The notes beneath the pieces are model-generated. The model was not told the origin of the DNA, did not search any database, and saw only the letters and a list, made by a program, of their open reading frames with translations. Source: Muriicola sp041358175 (lineage in GTDB: Bacteria > Bacteroidota > Bacteroidia > Flavobacteriales > Flavobacteriaceae). Taken from it: a DNA stretch of 64,000 nt. Shown here in pieces: positions 59,719 to 64,000 of this stretch. Each line of letters opens with the position of its first letter. Position 1 is the first letter of the stretch. Both the position numbers and the translations under genes were made by a program. The stretch spans positions 496,001-560,000 of the forward strand of contig NZ_JBGKBE010000001.1 in assembly GCF_041358175.1 (NCBI RefSeq). The letters are read 5' to 3'.

Positions 59719-60996
59719 CTATTGTTTGGCTTGGTAGACTTTCCACAAATTAGTTACAAGGAAAGCAATAAAAGCTGGTACTAACCAGCCTAATTGAGCG
59801 GAACTAAAAAGAATTAAATTGTTAACAGCACTTAGATCGTATCCGAGGTTGAGACTTTGTAAAAAATCAGGAATACTGAACAGCATGGTAATCCCTACAA
59901 CACTTTTAAAAACGAGTTCGGATGTCCATTTTTCAGGCAGGACATTAAGGACGATCAGGACTATGGTGATAGGGTATATGAACATCAGGGCAGGAAGGGC
60001 CACATCGATAATATAGCCTACTTCAAGCCGACCCATAAGAACTCCCAGTAGGGAACCAATGATTACTGTAATCACATAGGCTTTCCGGGAATCGGCGAAT
60101 CTCGACTTTACAAAATCGGCTGTGCCGGTGACAATTCCTACCGCAGTAGTGAAGCAGGCCAGCCCTACCAATACGGCAAAAATACCCTTCCCTGTATTTC
60201 CCAATGCAAAAAGACTTATTTGCTGTAGCAGGTCGGTTCTGCTAATGTCAGAAGGAAAGGAAGAATGCAGTAAACCGGCAGATAGCATCAATCCGGTGTA
60301 GACCAGAAACAATGTAATTCCAGCCAGCCAGCCAGCATTCGCAATAAGTCTTTTTTTCTGCTCGTAGCTTTGCTGGGTCTTCAGATTAATGGAGACTATG
60401 ATCACCCCACCAACCACAACGGCCCCGATCGCATCAAATGTCTGATAGCCTTCAAGGATGGCATAACTCAGCGGACTTTGAATTGTGGACGTGCCGAAAT
60501 CGAAAGGTTCGGTAAAAGTGACTATCCCGATGATAACCAGGAGTATGATGAGGATTGCCGGGGTCATCAATTTCCCAATGACATCCAGTATTTTATTCCT
60601 ATTAAGGGCAAAGATCAGTACAAGAAAAAAATAGATAAAACTGGTTGAGAGCGGACTGATATCGAACAGGGGGGCGATGGCCATTTCATGTGTTACAGAA
60701 GCTGTTCTCGGAGATGGAAGGCTGATGGAAATGGCGTATACGACAAAGCAGTAGACAAGACTGAAACCGGGGGATACTTTTGTAGCAAAATCGAACATGG
60801 TCCCCTGTAACCTGGCATGAGCGCGAATACCGAGGATGGGAATAAATACCGCAGAAATCGCAAATCCCAGGGCTACAATCCACCAATCACCTCCTGCTTT
60901 AAATCCAAGTTGTGGAGGTAAGATCAGATTTCCAGCCCCAAAAAATAATGAGAAGAGGGCAAAAGCCGTAACCAAAAGCACTCTGTAATGGCGCAT
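59719..60996 (-). CDS. brnQ: Branched-chain amino acid carrier (BrnQ/LivCS family)
   Basis: This 425-residue sodium- or proton-coupled importer of Leu, Ile and Val has about twelve helices. The opening LFSLFFGAGNLILPPQLG is the strong family motif. The gene is convergent with aminopeptidase P, which could feed it with released amino acids (inference). Confidence 0.94.
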   Translation of the reverse strand: MRHYRVLLVTAFALFSLFFGAGNLILPPQLGFKAGGDWWIVALGFAISAVFIPILGIRAHARLQGTMFDFATKVSPGFSLVYCFVVYAISISLPSPRTASVTHEMAIAPLFDISPLSTSFIYFFLVLIFALNRNKILDVIGKLMTPAILIILLVIIGIVTFTEPFDFGTSTIQSPLSYAILEGYQTFDAIGAVVVGGVIIVSINLKTQQSYEQKKRLIANAGWLAGITLFLVYTGLMLSAGLLHSSFPSDISRTDLLQQISLFALGNTGKGIFAVLVGLACFTTAVGIVTGTADFVKSRFADSRKAYVITVIIGSLLGVLMGRLEVGYIIDVALPALMFIYPITIVLIVLNVLPEKWTSELVFKSVVGITMLFSIPDFLQSLNLGYDLSAVNNLILFSSAQLGWLVPAFIAFLVTNLWKVYQAKQ

Positions 60997-61253
60997 TGAA
61001 AAATTTTAAGTTGGAAAGATAGGAGAAAATGAGTGGGAGGCAAATTGAAAAAAACGTATAGTTCATAAGGAAAAGAAGACGTTCATCGAAAAAATAAGAA
61101 AAATATCGCCTTACACTCAATAAATACTCGGAAGTGAGCGTTCCTCTTTAAAAGTGTTAGTAATAACATTTTGATGAATGCTCAACCCATATAATTAATT
61201 TTTGCATTGCCCGGGTTCCCCCAACCTGACCATGCGCCCTAATAACCTACTTC

Positions 61254-61472
61254 ATGAAAAAAATATTCTGCCAAATTTTTGGACACCACTACTCTGTGTC
61301 GAAAAAAGTCACCCAGCACATCAAGGAATACAAATGCGTACACTGCGGGAAAGAAGTAACCACTGATGTAAGTGGAAACCTTTCAGCTCTTACTCCCGAG
61401 TTACAGGATATAAACCATACGCTGGAGATCATATATCAAAAAAGACATGCAGGCGAACAGCAAGTAGCCTGA
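61254..61472 (+). CDS. Small zinc-ribbon-like protein
   Basis: This 72-residue soluble protein has one putative metal site: Cys6, His11/His12, then Cys28 and Cys31 (KCVHCGKE). It resembles the short DUF1660-type ribbons seen in phages and bacteria. No catalytic domain is visible, and there is no clear promoter before it. It lies alone between brnQ and thiL. Confidence 0.7.
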   Translation: MKKIFCQIFGHHYSVSKKVTQHIKEYKCVHCGKEVTTDVSGNLSALTPELQDINHTLEIIYQKRHAGEQQVA

Positions 61473-61478
61473 GCAACC

Positions 61479-62522
61479 CTAGCCAAAGGAATTCCAACCC
61501 TGGGCTTTTAAAGGGATGCTTTGTTCATTCCTGGTAATTAAGTGTGCGCCCCGATCTGCTTCTGTCATATGCCCCACGACAGTAAGATTGGGGTTGCCCT
61601 TTATTTTAGGAAAATCTTCCTGTTTTATTGTAAAGAGCAATTCATAATCTTCGCCCCCGCTCAGGGCCACCATAGTGCTATCCAATTTAAATTCTTCACA
61701 GGCTGATATTACCGTAGGGTCAAGCGGAATTTTATCTTCGTACAACATACATCCCACTTTGCTTTTTGAGCACAAATGCAGAATTTCTGAAGACAACCCA
61801 TCGCTGATATCGATCATGGCAGTGGGTGTCACATCCAGTTCTTTTAAAAGAGAAACAATGTCTTTTCTGGCTTCGGGTTTTAGTTGTCTTTCTACGATGT
61901 AGCTATAAGGCTCAAGGTCGGGTTGATTGTTAGGATTCACCTTAAAAACCTCCTTTTCGCGCTGGAGGACCTGCAGACCCATATACGCACCGCCCAAGTC
62001 TCCTGTAACCACCAGTAAGTCATTTGGTTGGGCGCCATTTCTGTATACAGATTCATTTTCTTCTACCTGGCCTATGGCAGTTACTGATAGGTACAGCCCC
62101 CTATCAGAAGATGTGGTATCCCCACCTACAAGGTCAACCTGATACATTTCACAGGCCAACTGAATTCCCGAATAGAGTTCCTCCAAAGCTTCAAGTGGAA
62201 ACCTGTTGGAAACAGCCATGGATACCGTGACCTGGGTGGGGATTCCATTCATGGCATAAATATCACTGAGGTTGACTACAACGGCTTTGTATCCCAGATG
62301 TTTAAGAGGCATATAGCTGAGGTCGAAATGGATTCCTTCTAGAAGCTGATCGGTGCTAACCAGGACATTTTTATCTTTAAATTTTAGTACGGCTGCGTCA
62401 TCTCCAATCCCAAATTCAGTTGAAGGTTGTTTCAGGGTAAAAACCTGAGTCAGGTGATCAATCAGGCCAAATTCTCCCAGTTTTTCAAGGGGTGTTTTTT
62501 CCGAGTCTTTTGCTTCTAACAT
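61479..62522 (-). CDS. thiL: Thiamine-monophosphate kinase
   Basis: This 347-residue enzyme phosphorylates thiamine monophosphate to the active diphosphate. It has the N-terminal GIGDDAAVLKF, then LVSTDQLLEGIHFDL and YKAVVVNLSDIYAMNG, the ATP- and Mg-binding VVTGDLGGAYMGL, and the C-terminal MIDISDGLSSEI and SGGEDYELLF. All are PurM/ThiL-superfamily signatures. The -7 element ends 4 bases before the ATG, so the mRNA may be leaderless. Confidence 0.96.
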   Translation of the reverse strand: MLEAKDSEKTPLEKLGEFGLIDHLTQVFTLKQPSTEFGIGDDAAVLKFKDKNVLVSTDQLLEGIHFDLSYMPLKHLGYKAVVVNLSDIYAMNGIPTQVTVSMAVSNRFPLEALEELYSGIQLACEMYQVDLVGGDTTSSDRGLYLSVTAIGQVEENESVYRNGAQPNDLLVVTGDLGGAYMGLQVLQREKEVFKVNPNNQPDLEPYSYIVERQLKPEARKDIVSLLKELDVTPTAMIDISDGLSSEILHLCSKSKVGCMLYEDKIPLDPTVISACEEFKLDSTMVALSGGEDYELLFTIKQEDFPKIKGNPNLTVVGHMTEADRGAHLITRNEQSIPLKAQGWNSFG

Positions 62523-62526
62523 CCTG

Positions 62527-62534
62527 CAAAATTA
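62527..62534 (-). promoter_or_regulatory. -7 promoter element for thiL (TAATTTTG on minus strand)
   Basis: The plus strand reads CAAAATTA, a perfect minus-strand TAnnTTTG with only four bases between it and the thiL ATG. Transcription would begin at or next to the start codon. Confidence 0.5.
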
Positions 62535-62555
62535 AGGATGATCTCCCAGAAATTG

Positions 62556-62563
62556 TATCTTTA
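62556..62563 (+). promoter_or_regulatory. Near-consensus -7 element (TATCTTTA)
   Basis: One base off TAnnTTTG, 33 bases before the LVIVD lipoprotein gene. It shares a 74-base gap with the thiL promoter. Confidence 0.4.
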
Positions 62564-62596
62564 CCTTAAAAATCTACCTATCCCTTAAACCCCGCT

Positions 62597-63853
62597 ATGA
62601 AAAAGTCCCTCTTATTTTTCACTCTTATGATCCTGGTCTGTGGTTGTACCAATAATGACGATGGAAACCCCGATATTGATATAATAGTTCCCAACAATCC
62701 ACCAGATGAGGAAACGGATAATACCCTGAGCAGTTTTGCTCCCTGTGAGAACGGCCTGGCAGGTGCTTACCCCTGTAGTGGATATGACCTATTAGGTCGA
62801 CTTAGCCTGAATGCCCTCAACGCCTCTTCAGGGAATGATATTTGGGGATGGACAGACATTTCTACTTCAAGGGAATTTGCTCTGATTGGACTTAACAATG
62901 GTACAGCATTCGTAGAAATAACAGATGCGGAAAACCTTGTTTATCTGGGAAAACTGCCCACTGCTACCACTTCAAGTAGCTGGCGTGATATTAAAGTGTA
63001 CAGCGATTATGCTTTTATAGGTGCAGAAGCCGGAGGGCATGGTATGCAGATTTTTGATCTTAAAAAATTACTTTCTGTTAGTAATCCACCGGTGACTTTT
63101 TCCGCAGATACGCGCTATACCGGCTTTGGGAATTCGCATAATATCGTAATCAATGAGGCCACAGGATTTGCATATGCCGTAGGAACAGACAGGGGTGATG
63201 CCTACAATGGCGGCGCTCATTTTGTCGACATTCAGGACCCACTTAATCCTTCAGCAGCTGGGGGTTACGGGGACAATGGTTATACACATGATGCCCAGGT
63301 GGTGCTCTACAACGGCCCAGATACCGACTATGCAGGGAGTGAGATTTTTATAGGGGCCAATGAAAATTCAATGGTTATCGTTGATGTAACGGATAAGCAG
63401 AATCCCGCACAAGTATCAACGATCCAATATTCGAATATTGGGTATACCCATCAGGGCTGGTTTACAGAAGACCAACGTTACTTTATCCTGGGGGATGAAT
63501 TGGATGAAATCAATTTTGGTTTTAATTCCAGGACGCTCGTTTTTGATCTGCTCGACCTGGATGCGCCTGTTTTGTTAACTACCTATCTGGGCAGTACCGC
63601 TGCTATAGATCACAATGGGTATGTAAAAGGCGATACCTACTACCTTTCCAATTATACGGCCGGTATGCGGGTACTCGATATTTCTGGGATAGAAAGCGGT
63701 ACAATTACCGAAGTTGGGTATTTTGACAGTTATCCTTCAAGCAACAGCGCTTCCTTTAACGGGGTATGGAGCGTCTATCCGTATTTTGAAAGTGGTAAAA
63801 TCATTCTCAACGACATTAATTCCGGATTCTTCGTTATAGAGGCATCAAACTAA
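62597..63853 (+). CDS. Surface lipoprotein with LVIVD repeats (choice-of-anchor B family)
   Basis: This 418-residue protein has a lipobox (LVCGC) followed by an acidic Asp/Asn-rich tether (NNDDGNPDIDI), typical of surface-exposed lipoproteins. The body has LVIVD-type propeller repeats (ALIGLNNGTAFVEITD, FIGANENSMVIVDVTD, TAGMRVLDIS). From memory this matches the choice-of-anchor B group. Ligand unknown. Confidence 0.83.
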   Translation: MKKSLLFFTLMILVCGCTNNDDGNPDIDIIVPNNPPDEETDNTLSSFAPCENGLAGAYPCSGYDLLGRLSLNALNASSGNDIWGWTDISTSREFALIGLNNGTAFVEITDAENLVYLGKLPTATTSSSWRDIKVYSDYAFIGAEAGGHGMQIFDLKKLLSVSNPPVTFSADTRYTGFGNSHNIVINEATGFAYAVGTDRGDAYNGGAHFVDIQDPLNPSAAGGYGDNGYTHDAQVVLYNGPDTDYAGSEIFIGANENSMVIVDVTDKQNPAQVSTIQYSNIGYTHQGWFTEDQRYFILGDELDEINFGFNSRTLVFDLLDLDAPVLLTTYLGSTAAIDHNGYVKGDTYYLSNYTAGMRVLDISGIESGTITEVGYFDSYPSSNSASFNGVWSVYPYFESGKIILNDINSGFFVIEASN

Positions 63854-63857
63854 AAAC

Positions 63858-64000
63858 ATGTTTAAACAGAATATCGTTTTCCTTGTTTCCCTGGTTCTGC
63901 TGAGTTGTTCTTATGATAAAGCAGAGAGCATACCTGAGACTTTGTCTGAATTTAAAGGGGAAGTAGCCTGGATCACTTCGTTTGGGGGTTCTGGGGATGA
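63858..64000 (+). CDS. N-terminal part of a lipoprotein, cut by the window edge
   Basis: An ATG 4 bases after the previous stop opens a signal peptide with lipobox VLLSC. The 47 visible residues end in AWITSFGGSGDD, the start of a repeat seen in flavobacterial beta-propeller proteins. The frame continues beyond the window, so length and function are unknown. It is probably co-transcribed with the LVIVD lipoprotein. Confidence 0.75.
   Translation, partial: MFKQNIVFLVSLVLLSCSYDKAESIPETLSEFKGEVAWITSFGGSGD

Noticed and set aside
1..64000. CRISPR arrays, tRNA/rRNA genes, insertion sequences or prophage
   Set aside because: No regularly spaced repeats, cloverleaf-like segments, rRNA motifs, transposase domains or phage structural genes were seen on reading through both strands.

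Overview
The window is chromosomal DNA from a Bacteroidota bacterium, almost certainly a marine Flavobacteriaceae member. Three things point there. It carries flavobacterial gliding and type IX secretion genes (gldH, sprE/porW). Its ATP synthase operon ends at atpG without atpD/atpC, and it has sdhCAB with a single cytochrome b subunit. Its promoters carry the Bacteroidota -7 element TAnnTTTG rather than a -10 TATAAT box, with no strong Shine-Dalgarno sequences and several TTG starts. The window holds about 66 protein genes. I saw no rRNA, tRNA, CRISPR array, insertion sequence or prophage.

Region 1 (1-7160) is the end of a cell-surface polysaccharide locus: the end of a membrane protein (probably a flippase), a CDP-alcohol phosphotransferase, two O-antigen polymerase/ligase-type proteins, a WcaI-like glycosyltransferase, a WcaJ-like initiating sugar phosphotransferase and a UDP-glucuronate decarboxylase. 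The first six are clearly AT-richer than the rest of the window.

Region 2 (7203-20928) is mixed: purD, the flavobacterial families DUF6341 and DUF6427, a DUF4254 plus heptosyltransferase-like pair, a TetR regulator next to two arsenosugar genes, a patatin lipase, a PaaE-like reductase, an ABC exporter pair and sprE. Region 3 (20933-27147) runs from bactofilin through atpZ, a small membrane protein and atpBEFHAG, ending in a strong terminator.

Region 4 (27266-40684) covers the cell envelope (flippase, TPR, DUF4292, EnvC), dut, an aldo/keto reductase, a thioesterase, an HU/SPOR membrane protein, dprA, trpS, plsC, and an ECF sigma factor with a partner that seems to span the envelope. Region 5 (40754-64000) holds recA, trhO, ricT-gldH-PBP1A-CoA transferase, a GNAT, a serine hydrolase, an aminotransferase, sdhCAB, a large sortilin-like propeller protein, aminopeptidase P, brnQ, thiL and a surface LVIVD-repeat lipoprotein.

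The strongest regulatory observation is a pair of palindromes sharing GACCA-NN-TGGTC, 128 bp apart, upstream of the TetR gene and beside the arsenosugar genes. Other points of interest are a long hairpin between atpE and atpF, two genes that appear nearly leaderless (thiL, plsC), a terminator fused to the trhO promoter, and two proteins whose domain order implies signalling across the envelope. I found no obvious defence system or biosynthetic island. The best candidates for undescribed biology are the uncharacterised flavobacterial families and the TetR/arsenosugar region.
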